64,000 nt of DNA, taken from assembly GCA_964561145.1 (NCBI GenBank), contig CAZLNZ010000013.1:1-64000 (forward strand), in the 5' to 3' direction. Position 1 is the stretch's first letter. Each line of letters starts with the position of its first letter. Source of the DNA: RUG14300 sp964561145. Its GTDB lineage: Bacteria > Bacillota > Clostridia > Christensenellales > CAG-1252. Below the pieces are notes generated by a model that ran no database searches, was not told the origin of the DNA, and saw only the letters and a program-made list of their open reading frames with translations. Position numbers and translations under genes: made by a program. Below are positions 16,378-24,317 of the stretch, one piece after another.

Positions 16378-17049
16378 ATGATCAAAATAATTGTAGCAGA
16401 GGATGACGGTGCTTTAAATGCACTGATATGCGATTATCTCGAAAAAAACGAATATGTAGCTATTCCTTGTAAAGACGGGGTTGAAGCGTTGCAAGCCTTC
16501 AATACGCAAGAGGTTTCAATGGTTATCAGTGACATCATGATGCCGAACATGGATGGCTATGAGCTTGCAGAAAGAATCAGATCAAAGGACTCCGGAATTC
16601 CAATTTTGTTTTTAACTGCAATCGATAGTAAGAATTCAAAAAAATACGGATATCAATTGGGAATCGATGATTATGTCGATAAGCCCTTTGATGCCGAAAT
16701 ACTTATGTTGAGAGTGGGAGCACTTCTTCGTCGTGCAAATATTACAAGAAGAAAAGAGCTTGTTGCCGGTAACTTAACAATGAACGAAGAGGAACATACC
16801 GCTTATGTTAACGGAGAGGAAATACCGTTGACGGTTAGAGAATTTGATTTACTCTATAAGCTTTTGTCTTTTCCACGCCGTGCCTTTTCACGTTCGGCAC
16901 TAATGGAAGAATTCTGGGATTATGACAGTTCTGCAACCTCTAGAACGGTAGATGTATATATGGCTAAAATTCGTGAAAAAACCTCTCAATGCGATGGGTT
17001 TGAAATAGTTACAGTTCACGGATTAGGATATAAAGCAGTGTTGAAATGA
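16378..17049 (+). CDS. OmpR/PhoB-family response regulator
   Basis: A 223-residue two-domain regulator. Receiver domain about 1-118: acidic pair in 'VAEDDGAL', phospho-acceptor Asp52 in 'VISDIMMPNMDG', Thr in 'ILFLTAIDS' and Lys in 'DDYVDKPFD'. Winged-helix DNA-binding domain about 130-223, with 'LTVREFDLLYKLLSFPRRAF' and the recognition region 'TSRTVDVYMAKIREK'. All receiver residues needed for phosphorylation are present. The stop overlaps the kinase start by four bases (ATGA), so the two are coupled. Downstream membrane genes of the same operon are the likely targets or accessory parts; the signal sensed is unknown. Confidence 0.93.
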   Translation: MIKIIVAEDDGALNALICDYLEKNEYVAIPCKDGVEALQAFNTQEVSMVISDIMMPNMDGYELAERIRSKDSGIPILFLTAIDSKNSKKYGYQLGIDDYVDKPFDAEILMLRVGALLRRANITRRKELVAGNLTMNEEEHTAYVNGEEIPLTVREFDLLYKLLSFPRRAFSRSALMEEFWDYDSSATSRTVDVYMAKIREKTSQCDGFEIVTVHGLGYKAVLK

Positions 17050-18104
17050 AAAAAAGAGGGAATAAGGTTAAAAGAACAGTAAGCGGCTATCTAGGCTTCT
17101 TTTTTATGGTCGCTATTACTTGCACTGCCTCCGTTCTTATATTAGAGGCAGTCCGTGCCAAAATAGGCAATGACACCTCGACACTCGCTTTTGTTATGCT
17201 TGTCGTCTGTTTCGGGTTATCTCTGTGCTGTACCGCCTTCGACGCACTTAGAAGAAAGCTTACAGATGAAAGCGCATTTGAACAGATTTTAGATGCAACG
17301 GAAAGAATAACAGAGGGAGACTTTACGATTAGACTTATTCCTCGTCATCCATATGGTAAATATGACGACTTGGATATGGTTATGGATAACTTAAACAAGA
17401 TGGCGGAGGAGTTATCAAAAAACGAGCTCCTCAAAACAGATTTTATCTCAAACGTATCACATGAAATAAAAACCCCTCTGGCAATTATACAAAGCTACGC
17501 AACCATACTATCCGATGATTCCTTGGAGGAAGAATCAAGAAAGACCTATTTGAAAATAATATCCGATGCATCGAAAAGACTCAGTACCCTTGTCGTAAAT
17601 ATCCTACAACTTAACAAACTTGAAAATCAAAGTGTACCCATAGAAAAAAAGATAGTTAATCTTGAAGAAAGTCTTTCAGAGGTAATCTTCGGTTTTGAAG
17701 ACTTACTCATCAAAAAGAACCTTGATTTGGAATGTGATTTCGATGAGGTACGTATTTTTACATCACCTGCATTAATTGAGATAGTGTGGAATAATCTCTT
17801 ATCCAATGCAATTAAGTTTACACCGGAAAACGGAAAAATATTCATTTCACTAAAGGGCGATTCTCAAAAGGCAACAATCCTGTTTAAAGATAGCGGACTC
17901 GGAATGAATGAGGACACCGGGAAGCACATATTTGACAAGTTCTATCAGGGTGATACATCTCACTCAAAAGAAGGTAACGGTTTAGGCTTAGCCTTGGTTA
18001 AAAGAGTTATCGATATGCTTGACGGAAAAATAACCGTAGAGAGCGAATTGGGAAAGGGTACTTCGTTTTTAGTAACCCTTAAGGGGCTAGAGAATGAAGT
18101 ATAG
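17046..18104 (+). CDS. Sensor histidine kinase
   Basis: A 352-residue membrane kinase partnering the response regulator. Two transmembrane helices (about 14-36 and 46-66) leave almost no extracellular loop, so it probably senses the membrane itself or a partner protein. A HAMP-like linker (about 70-125) precedes the dimerisation domain with phospho-acceptor His139 in 'FISNVSHEIKTPLA'. The ATPase domain has N box 'NNLLSNAIKFTPENGK', G1 'DSGLGMNEDTGKHIFDKFY' and G2 'GNGLGLALVKRV'. Intramembrane-sensing kinases of this shape in Firmicutes often work with a neighbouring transporter; here the neighbours are two unrecognised membrane proteins, which could be the actual sensors. Confidence 0.92.
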   Translation: MKKRGNKVKRTVSGYLGFFFMVAITCTASVLILEAVRAKIGNDTSTLAFVMLVVCFGLSLCCTAFDALRRKLTDESAFEQILDATERITEGDFTIRLIPRHPYGKYDDLDMVMDNLNKMAEELSKNELLKTDFISNVSHEIKTPLAIIQSYATILSDDSLEEESRKTYLKIISDASKRLSTLVVNILQLNKLENQSVPIEKKIVNLEESLSEVIFGFEDLLIKKNLDLECDFDEVRIFTSPALIEIVWNNLLSNAIKFTPENGKIFISLKGDSQKATILFKDSGLGMNEDTGKHIFDKFYQGDTSHSKEGNGLGLALVKRVIDMLDGKITVESELGKGTSFLVTLKGLENEV

Positions 18105-19023
18105 CTCCTTTAAGGAATGGATTAAAAAGCCTAGGGGTATAGGACTGATACTACTGTATATCTTTACCGCCATTTTTATAGCACTCTCGGTGGTACTATT
18201 ATTTATTGATAACGGAAGTAGGGTAATCGATGCTATCAAATACCCATCATTTGCCCTTGCAGCAGTAACACTTGCATACAGCATATATACAATTATCATT
18301 TATGCACCTCATTTAAAGAACAAGGTTGAGAATAGTTTGAAAAAGAATGCGGTTTTATCCAATCTATTGGAAGATTACACGTATAAAACAGCGATCTTTG
18401 CAATCTTTTCCGTAATTATAACCATAGCCTTCGCAACAACAAACCTTGTGGGGGCGGTGAAATATAAAAGGGTATGGTATGGAGCGATAGCAGGCTATTA
18501 CTTCTTGCTTCTCCTCTTTAGGGGCGGCATTCTAGTAGCCAATAGGCTGTGTAGTAAACACTTAAAAGGCGTCTCATATGAAAAAAGCAAACTAATGATA
18601 TACCTCATCGGAGGTGTTTTTCTAATACTTATAGAATTTGCAATGGCTGCAATTATTACCAATTTGATGTTGTCAAATAATGCCAATCAAAAAGGTGAGA
18701 TAATGACCATTGCAACTGCCGCTTACACTTTCTATAAAATAACAATGGCAATTATTAACTTAGTAAAGGCAAGGAAATCACAAAATCCCATAACTCAAGC
18801 CTTGAGAAATATAAATCTTGCAGACGCCTGTATGTCGCTAGTATCACTAACAGTGTTAATGCTATCCACATTCGGCGGAGAAAACGAACTTATCTATATA
18901 AAGGAAACCACCGGCTTTGCCGTATGCACGTTCATTATAGTTCTAGCTATAATTATGATTGTAAGAGCAAGTAAAGGCTTGAAGAAACTAAAAGGAGTAA
19001 AGGAAAATGAAGGACAACAATAA
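18094..19023 (+). CDS. Multi-pass membrane protein of unknown function
   Basis: A 309-residue protein with about eight hydrophobic helices, for example 'GLILLYIFTAIFIALSVVLL' near residue 20, 'YPSFALAAVTLAYSIYTIII' near 50 and 'MIYLIGGVFLILIEFAMAAI' near 170. No family motif was recognised and no long soluble domain is present. The start lies inside the last codons of the histidine kinase with AAGGGG upstream, and the end overlaps the next gene by 17 bases, so it is tightly coupled to the two-component system. It may be a sensor accessory or a membrane component regulated by it. Confidence 0.75.
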   Translation: MKYSSFKEWIKKPRGIGLILLYIFTAIFIALSVVLLFIDNGSRVIDAIKYPSFALAAVTLAYSIYTIIIYAPHLKNKVENSLKKNAVLSNLLEDYTYKTAIFAIFSVIITIAFATTNLVGAVKYKRVWYGAIAGYYFLLLLFRGGILVANRLCSKHLKGVSYEKSKLMIYLIGGVFLILIEFAMAAIITNLMLSNNANQKGEIMTIATAAYTFYKITMAIINLVKARKSQNPITQALRNINLADACMSLVSLTVLMLSTFGGENELIYIKETTGFAVCTFIIVLAIIMIVRASKGLKKLKGVKENEGQQ

Positions 19024-19405
19024 ATACAGCTATACTTATAGTTCTACGTCATCGGAAAGCGAAAGACGAGAGGTCGAAAGAATACGTAGCTACTATCAAA
19101 ACACAGAAAAGAATCAGGATTTTCTAAGACTTAAGAAACTCGACAAACGTGTTCGCAGATATCCTTTTATTATAAGCTTAGTTTTAGTTATAGTCGGAGT
19201 TTTAATTTTCGGTGCAGGACTCGCCCTCGTACTTCAATGGAACGAGTTCATTTGGGGAATAGTAGTTATGCTTATCGGATGTATACCAATGGCTTTTTCT
19301 CGCCCGTTACACGAAATACTTTACAAAAAGAATAATAAAAAATATCGTGATGAAATATTAGAACTTTCCGAACGTCTTTTAGATGATGAAGAAAGAAAAG
19401 AATAA
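19007..19405 (+). CDS. Small two-helix membrane protein
   Basis: A 132-residue protein with a charged N-terminal cytoplasmic part (about 1-50, rich in Ser, Glu and Arg), two hydrophobic helices ('FIISLVLVIVGVLIFGAGLA' and 'FIWGIVVMLIGCIPMAF'), and a charged C-terminal tail. No named domain was recognised. AAAGGAG precedes the start, which lies within the end of the previous membrane-protein gene. It completes the four-gene two-component operon, which ends at a bidirectional terminator nine bases downstream. Confidence 0.75.
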   Translation: MKDNNKYSYTYSSTSSESERREVERIRSYYQNTEKNQDFLRLKKLDKRVRRYPFIISLVLVIVGVLIFGAGLALVLQWNEFIWGIVVMLIGCIPMAFSRPLHEILYKKNNKKYRDEILELSERLLDDEERKE

Positions 19406-19413
19406 CCAACCAT

Positions 19414-19446
19414 AAAAACGTGCCTCCAAAATCGGGGCACGTTTTT
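19414..19446. terminator. Bidirectional intrinsic terminator
   Basis: AAAAACGTGCC / GGCACGTTTTT, a perfect 11-base-pair stem with A-run on the left and T-run on the right. It lies between convergent genes and can serve both. Confidence 0.85.
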
Positions 19447-19468
19447 ATAATGTTTTCTTTATTATATT

Positions 19469-20968
19469 TTACTTGATAACCTGTTGCTTTTCCGTATCAA
19501 TACCTTGCTCAGTCTCCTCGTCTTCAAAATCATCGGGGAGTGTTTCTTCTTTTTTCTCAAGTTTATTGAGAATCAGATTGGTAACGATACCTAAAATCAA
19601 TGCGGTAGCAATGGTTGTGATTTGAATGTAATTCGAAGCATCGTCACCGATCAATCCCTTTGCATTAAGGGGGATTTTAATCGATAAACCACCGATACCT
19701 GCAATCAATATTGCCGACACAACAAAGAGGTTATGATTGTTACCGAGATCCACTTCCTTGAGCATTTTTAAGCCCGAGACCGCAATAAAGCCGTAGAGTG
19801 TTAAACAAACACCGCCCATAACACAACTTGGAATGGTGCGAAGTAACGACATTAACGGACTTATAAAGGAAAGCAAGATAGCCAAGATAGCAGTTGTCCA
19901 AATTGTTATAACGGAAGCATTTCTTGTGATTGCAACACAACCGACAGACTCTCCGTAGGTTGTATTGGGACATACGCCGAAAATAGTACCGGCAATAGAC
20001 CCGACACCATCACCTAAAAGTGTACGAGCAAGCCCCGGTTCCGAGCTATCTACAAGTTCTCTTCCGATAATCGTGCCTAAATTCTTGTGGTCGGCAATGT
20101 GCTCTGCAAATACTACCATTGCCACAGGAATAAACGCCAATGCGATACTTGCAACACCGGACCAATTGAGTAGCGTAGCCCCCTCAATAACTGCTTCACC
20201 TTTGATAAGCTCTTGAATAGCACCGATTATAGAAAGATGAGGATAGTTAAAGAAAGCGGTAATTCCTACAAACTCTCCCTCCTTTACAAAGTTCTCTATT
20301 AACGGAGTCCAGTTTATTATTTTCAAATAATCTATATCGCAACCGTAACCGATACCGCTAAATATTGCCGCCACGATATATCCAGCAACAATGCCGATAA
20401 CAAAGGGAATCAATCGCATGCTTTTAAAACGTTTTTGTGTGGAACAAATAATTATTACAAAAAATGCAACCAAGCCGCAGAGAATTGCTACCAGGTTGTA
20501 AGAGCCATATGTAGAGGCACCCGATGCCTTTACGAAATCGCCCATTGCCGAGCCCGCAAGCGATAAGCCGATCAAGGCAACAGTAGGTCCGATAACAACC
20601 GGAGGCATAAGCTTTGAAATCCAGCCGGTACCTGCGAATTTCACAATTATTGCAATGATAACATAAACCAAGCCCGCAAATATAGAACCTAAGATAACAC
20701 CACAGTAGCCATAGGAAACAGCAACTAAAAGAGAGCTTATAAAGGCAAAGGAACTGCCTAAAAAGACAGGGCTTTTTGACCTTGTAAAGAGTAGATATAC
20801 TATCGTACCGACTCCTGCACCGCAAATTGCCGCAGCCATATCTAAGCCATGTCCGACAATAGAAGGTACTGCAATAGTTGCCGCTAGTATTGCTAAGATT
20901 TGTTGAAAGGCAAACACTATGGTTTTTCCAAGTTTCGGTCTGTCTTCTACGTCATAGAGTAATTTCAT
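19469..20968 (-). CDS. uraA: Uracil/xanthine permease (NCS2 family)
   Basis: A 499-residue nucleobase permease with about fourteen membrane segments. It begins in the family manner ('MKLLYDVEDRP', then 'AFQQILAILAATIAVPSIVG'), and carries 'PVVIGPTVALIGLSLAGSAM' near residue 123, 'AEHIADHKNLGTIIGR' with the substrate-site Glu near 287, and 'GVCPNTTYGESVGCVAITRN' near 333. The C-terminus ends in an acidic tail of about 35 residues. Uracil is the likely substrate because the gene lies 36 bases after pyrR and behind a PyrR attenuator; xanthine transport is the family alternative. GGAGG lies seven bases upstream of the start. Confidence 0.9.
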   Translation of the reverse strand: MKLLYDVEDRPKLGKTIVFAFQQILAILAATIAVPSIVGHGLDMAAAICGAGVGTIVYLLFTRSKSPVFLGSSFAFISSLLVAVSYGYCGVILGSIFAGLVYVIIAIIVKFAGTGWISKLMPPVVIGPTVALIGLSLAGSAMGDFVKASGASTYGSYNLVAILCGLVAFFVIIICSTQKRFKSMRLIPFVIGIVAGYIVAAIFSGIGYGCDIDYLKIINWTPLIENFVKEGEFVGITAFFNYPHLSIIGAIQELIKGEAVIEGATLLNWSGVASIALAFIPVAMVVFAEHIADHKNLGTIIGRELVDSSEPGLARTLLGDGVGSIAGTIFGVCPNTTYGESVGCVAITRNASVITIWTTAILAILLSFISPLMSLLRTIPSCVMGGVCLTLYGFIAVSGLKMLKEVDLGNNHNLFVVSAILIAGIGGLSIKIPLNAKGLIGDDASNYIQITTIATALILGIVTNLILNKLEKKEETLPDDFEDEETEQGIDTEKQQVIK

Positions 20969-21004
20969 TTTACATCCTCCAATTTATTATTTCGCTAAAA
21001 GCGA

Positions 21005-21541
21005 TTATTCCATTTCAAATAACTCAACATCGGTTCTTCCATCAACGGCTTCGAGATGAACAGAAATCACTTCTCTTGAAGAGGTCGGTACGTTTTTTCC
21101 TACAAAGTCCGCTCTTATGGGAAGCTCGCGATGTCCTCTGTCAACCAATATTGCAAGGCGTATAGATTGTGGTCTACCTAAAGAGAAAACCGCCTCCATT
21201 GCAGCCCTTGCCGTTCTACCGGTATATAAGACATCGTCTACTATTATTACATCCTTTCCGTCAATGGAAATCGGTACATCGGTCCCATTGAGAATAGGGG
21301 CATCCGATACATGGGAAATATCATCTCTATAAAAAGTTATGTCTAATCTCCCGACAGCAACCTTTTGCGCGTGTGCCTCGATGTTGGCTGCAATTATCTC
21401 GGCAAGGGGAACACCTCTAGTATATATTCCAAGTATGACGATATTGGATAAATCCTTAGTATTTTCGATTATTTCATAGGAAATACGTGTTAATGACCTT
21501 CTGACATAACTTTCATCCATTATTTTTGCTTTAAGCTTCAT
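21005..21541 (-). CDS. pyrR: Bifunctional pyr operon regulator / uracil phosphoribosyltransferase
   Basis: A 178-residue PyrR. It binds the attenuator RNA in the presence of UMP and promotes termination; many members also convert uracil and PRPP to UMP. The PRPP loop is 'DVIIVDDVLYTGRTARAAME' near residues 93-112, and the N-terminal 'AKIMDESYVRRSLTRISYEI' and C-terminal 'REVISVHLEAVDGRTDVELF' are characteristic. The start at 21541 is chosen over the in-frame ATG at 21601 because GGAGG lies five bases upstream and the longer frame would run through the attenuator hairpin. It is the first gene of a pyrR-uraA operon; biosynthetic pyr genes are not in the window. Confidence 0.95.
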   Translation of the reverse strand: MKLKAKIMDESYVRRSLTRISYEIIENTKDLSNIVILGIYTRGVPLAEIIAANIEAHAQKVAVGRLDITFYRDDISHVSDAPILNGTDVPISIDGKDVIIVDDVLYTGRTARAAMEAVFSLGRPQSIRLAILVDRGHRELPIRADFVGKNVPTSSREVISVHLEAVDGRTDVELFEME

Positions 21542-21557
21542 ATTAACCTCCGTATAT

Positions 21558-21680
21558 GAAAAACGGATCTTGCATAATACGACAAGATCCGACCATAACA
21601 AAAGTATTATATTTAGTGGCTCTTGTCGATATCTCTGTATCGCCGTTAAAGAATCCGTTTAGAGTACCTCAATACTCTAT
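21558..21680 (-). promoter_or_regulatory. PyrR-dependent transcription attenuator in the pyrR leader
   Basis: Read on the minus strand, the leader first contains TAGAGTA-TTGAGG-TACTCTA, then CGATA-CAGAGA-TATCG (21627-21642), then the terminator GGATCTTG...CAAGATCC (21565-21590) followed by five T (21559-21563) directly before the pyrR ribosome site. The hexaloop CAGAGA fits the CNGNGA consensus known for PyrR binding loops, and TCTT/AAGA flanks give the lower stem. High UMP should let PyrR stabilise the binding loop and favour termination of pyrR-uraA. Confidence 0.82.
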
Positions 21681-21685
21681 GGCGT

Positions 21686-21714
21686 ATTCTATCACCTAGT
21701 GTTTTTTCTGTCAA
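21686..21714 (-). promoter_or_regulatory. Promoter of the pyrR-uraA operon
   Basis: Minus-strand consensus TTGACA (21709-21714), 17-base spacer, TAGAAT (21686-21691). Transcription should start near 21679, just before the attenuator hairpins. Confidence 0.8.
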
Positions 21715-21754
21715 GGGTTTTATCGTCAAGTATTTATTTTTATCAATTCAGCAA

Positions 21755-21784
21755 TTGACTATCCCCTCGGGATAAGTATATAAT
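21755..21784 (+). promoter_or_regulatory. Promoter of cysS
   Basis: TTGACT (21755-21760), 18-base spacer, TATAAT (21779-21784). It is divergent from pyrR. No T-box element is visible between it and the start codon. Confidence 0.65.
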
Positions 21785-21830
21785 ATATATAGCGTTAGGG
21801 AATTATCCAAAAGGCACTTAGGAGGCTGTT

Positions 21831-23264
21831 ATGAAAATATACAACGTGTTAACCGGTAGAAAAGAGGAGTTTGTCCCTCAAAACCAAAATGAGGTATTAA
21901 TGTATGCCTGCGGCATTACAGCTAGCGGTGATGCACATATCGGACACGCTTATCAAGCCGTAGTTTTTGACGTTATACGTAGCTACCTTGAATACATCGG
22001 ATACAAAGTTAAGTATGTTAGAAATTATACCGACGTAGATGACAAAATTATCCTCAAAGCTCGTGAAAAGGGTGTAGACCCTAAGCTGTTCGCATTGGAA
22101 AAAATGCACGCAATAGATGAGCAATTTTCTCGTTTGGGAATCCGTCCTCCGACAATTCAAAGTAAGGCAACGGAGTGTATTGACGATATGATACACTTTA
22201 TTTCGGCATTGATTGAAAAAGGCTATGCATACAAAACAGATGACGGCTGTGTTTATTTTAGGGTAAATGCTTTTCCTTCCTACGGTAGCTTTTCACATCG
22301 CACCGAAAGCGAGGATCAATTGTCCGGTGTAAGAAAAGAGGTGGAGTCCGGCAAGGAAAACAGCCACGACTTTGCCCTTTGGAAAGCGGCAGGTACCGAT
22401 GAAATCTACTGGGATTCGCCATTTGGAAAGGGACGCCCCGGCTGGCACCTAGAATGCTCCTGTATGAGCATGAAGTACCTCGGTGAAACACTGGATATTC
22501 ACGGCGGTGGAAAAGATCTTATCTTCCCACACCATGAAAATGAAATTGCACAAAGTGAAGCCTTGACCGGTAAACGTTTTGCCAATTATTGGATTCACAA
22601 CGGCTTAGTAAAGGTTAACGGTCAAAAGATGAGCAAATCCTTGAATAACAGCATTTTCCTCAAAGACGTCTTGGACGAGTTCGAAGCCGATGTCATTAAA
22701 ATGCTGATCCTATCGAATAGCTACCGCTCAGACCTGAACGTTATTGACGGAATGTTCAATACCCTAGAGGGAAAAGTCTTTAACCTATACAAGCTTTTCG
22801 ACAATATCGATAAAAAATATTTCGGTGTAACCCCTTGCGAGGAGAACGAGTATTCACTGCGTATCCTGTCAGATTTCAGAAAAGCTATGGATAACGACTT
22901 CAATACCGCCTTGGCTATCGCAAATCTCAATAGATACCTCCAAGATCTTTCCTCTTTTGTCAAAAAAGATACTCAAAGCCCCGAGGTTATCGTAGGAATT
23001 AAAAAAACCATAATCAAAGTATATGGCGTTTTAAGACTTTTTGATAGAAAACCGGAAGAGGTTATCGAAAGAGTAAGAAACAAGTACCTCGTAAAAAACG
23101 GCATATCTAAAGAATGGGCGGAGGAGTTAGTTTCACGCTGGGTCGTTGCAAGAGATGCCAAAGATTTTGAAACTGCAGATGCAATCAGAGGAGAGCTACA
23201 GGCTAAAAACCTAATGATAGTAACCTCCAAAGAGGGTGTTTATTGGGAAGTAACGCTAAAATAA
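21831..23264 (+). CDS. cysS: Cysteine-tRNA ligase
   Basis: A 477-residue class I aminoacyl-tRNA synthetase charging tRNA-Cys. It has the HIGH-type signature in 'ITASGDAHIGHAYQAVVFDV' with the first zinc-site Cys27 in 'MYACGIT', the further zinc ligands in 'GWHLECSCMS' and 'IFPHHENEIAQSEA', and the KMSKS loop in 'VNGQKMSKSLNN'. The usual Cys-specific 'DIHGGGKDLIFPHHENE' segment is intact. Length is normal for the family. GGAGG precedes the ATG. Upstream are a promoter and a short leader without a T-box, so regulation by uncharged tRNA is not evident. Confidence 0.97.
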   Translation: MKIYNVLTGRKEEFVPQNQNEVLMYACGITASGDAHIGHAYQAVVFDVIRSYLEYIGYKVKYVRNYTDVDDKIILKAREKGVDPKLFALEKMHAIDEQFSRLGIRPPTIQSKATECIDDMIHFISALIEKGYAYKTDDGCVYFRVNAFPSYGSFSHRTESEDQLSGVRKEVESGKENSHDFALWKAAGTDEIYWDSPFGKGRPGWHLECSCMSMKYLGETLDIHGGGKDLIFPHHENEIAQSEALTGKRFANYWIHNGLVKVNGQKMSKSLNNSIFLKDVLDEFEADVIKMLILSNSYRSDLNVIDGMFNTLEGKVFNLYKLFDNIDKKYFGVTPCEENEYSLRILSDFRKAMDNDFNTALAIANLNRYLQDLSSFVKKDTQSPEVIVGIKKTIIKVYGVLRLFDRKPEEVIERVRNKYLVKNGISKEWAEELVSRWVVARDAKDFETADAIRGELQAKNLMIVTSKEGVYWEVTLK

Positions 23265-23278
23265 AATTTGAAGGGCTA

Positions 23279-23307
23279 TTGCATTTGGGTACTGTATGTG
23301 TTAAAAT
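23279..23307 (+). promoter_or_regulatory. Promoter immediately before a membrane-protein gene
   Basis: TTGCAT (23279-23284), 17-base spacer, TAAAAT (23302-23307). The start codon at 23319 is only 11 bases after the -10 box and has no ribosome site, so the transcript would carry a leader of about five bases or none. Confidence 0.55.
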
Positions 23308-23318
23308 TTGAATAGAGT

Positions 23319-24281
23319 ATGACTAAAATCAAAGAAAACAAAAGCTTTTATCTAATCGGTTTATGTGCGGCTATTTCATATGCTGCAGGAATTTTTGCAA
23401 GCTCCATATACAATAAATTCGGAGGTCTTGCCATTGGACTCGTTGTTGCCCTTATAGCATTTTTTGCAGAAGTATATTTTATTGCAACGGCGGGGGCAGT
23501 AGCCAAAACTCGTTCAAAGGGTACATTGATAGTATCTTCCGTTTTGGCATTGATTTATGTCGGATTATTTATTTCCTGTGATATCGCAGGTAAGACTCCG
23601 ATAATGGCTACAATAAACAGCGAAGCCTCCCTTCTCGGAATCGAGACTCAACCAACAGAATTCGGTACCGCTCTTCTTGTTTTTGAAATGCTTTGCCTCA
23701 CGGTTTTGCTGTTAACTATCGCAAGATATACGGCAAATGCTTTCGGAAAAGAATTATCTTTTTATGAAAGATTATTGGGAACCATGAGGGCAAGACAGGA
23801 GCACAAGGAGGATGAAATCAGCGAGCTTCCCAGAAAAGATACCGATAGAATAGTTTTAGAAGCTAAAGCCGACGTGCCAAATATAAAAATAAATGACGTA
23901 AATCCCGTCTATCCGCCCGAAAAAGAGGCTGAAAGCGTAATCCCCGAGCACAAAGTAGATGTCCACACCTCGGAAGATATCGATGATATTCCTAATATCT
24001 CGGAGGAAAGTACGATAGACGTTAACGAGCCTATTATCGTTGATAGTTTGGAGGAAACGGCAGAATCTTACGAGAACAAGGTTGAGGAAAGCACTCTAGA
24101 TCATGTTATTGACGAAGAAGAAGAGGAATTATTCTCGGGTGCCGGCATCGACGAGGAACCTTCGGCACAAGCCTTCGCACGTGATGTTAGACAGGAATTT
24201 GTTATCCACCGCACGACCCACAAGGAGGACGAGAACGATGACCTATATACCGACTTCACTTATGGCTCAGACGACAATTGA
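23319..24281 (+). CDS. Four-helix membrane protein with long acidic tail
   Basis: A 320-residue protein of unknown function. The first 150 residues contain four hydrophobic helices ('FYLIGLCAAISYAAGIFASS', 'LAIGLVVALIAFFAEVYFIA', 'GTLIVSSVLALIYVGLFISC' and 'TALLVFEMLCLTVLLLTIAR'). The remaining 170 residues are strongly acidic and probably disordered, with runs such as 'DEEEEELFSGAGIDEEP'. No family was recognised. It may be a membrane anchor for cytoplasmic partners. It precedes the malic-enzyme gene by 36 bases on the same strand. The start is unusual in having a -10 box very close and no Shine-Dalgarno sequence. Confidence 0.7.
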   Translation: MTKIKENKSFYLIGLCAAISYAAGIFASSIYNKFGGLAIGLVVALIAFFAEVYFIATAGAVAKTRSKGTLIVSSVLALIYVGLFISCDIAGKTPIMATINSEASLLGIETQPTEFGTALLVFEMLCLTVLLLTIARYTANAFGKELSFYERLLGTMRARQEHKEDEISELPRKDTDRIVLEAKADVPNIKINDVNPVYPPEKEAESVIPEHKVDVHTSEDIDDIPNISEESTIDVNEPIIVDSLEETAESYENKVEESTLDHVIDEEEEELFSGAGIDEEPSAQAFARDVRQEFVIHRTTHKEDENDDLYTDFTYGSDDN

Positions 24282-24317
24282 TTATTATGTTAAAAATCTT
24301 TTAAGGAGATACTAAAT

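Noticed and set aside
21560..21830. T-box riboswitch upstream of cysS
   Set aside because: No T-box consensus sequence on the plus strand; the conserved hairpins here belong to the minus-strand pyrR leader.
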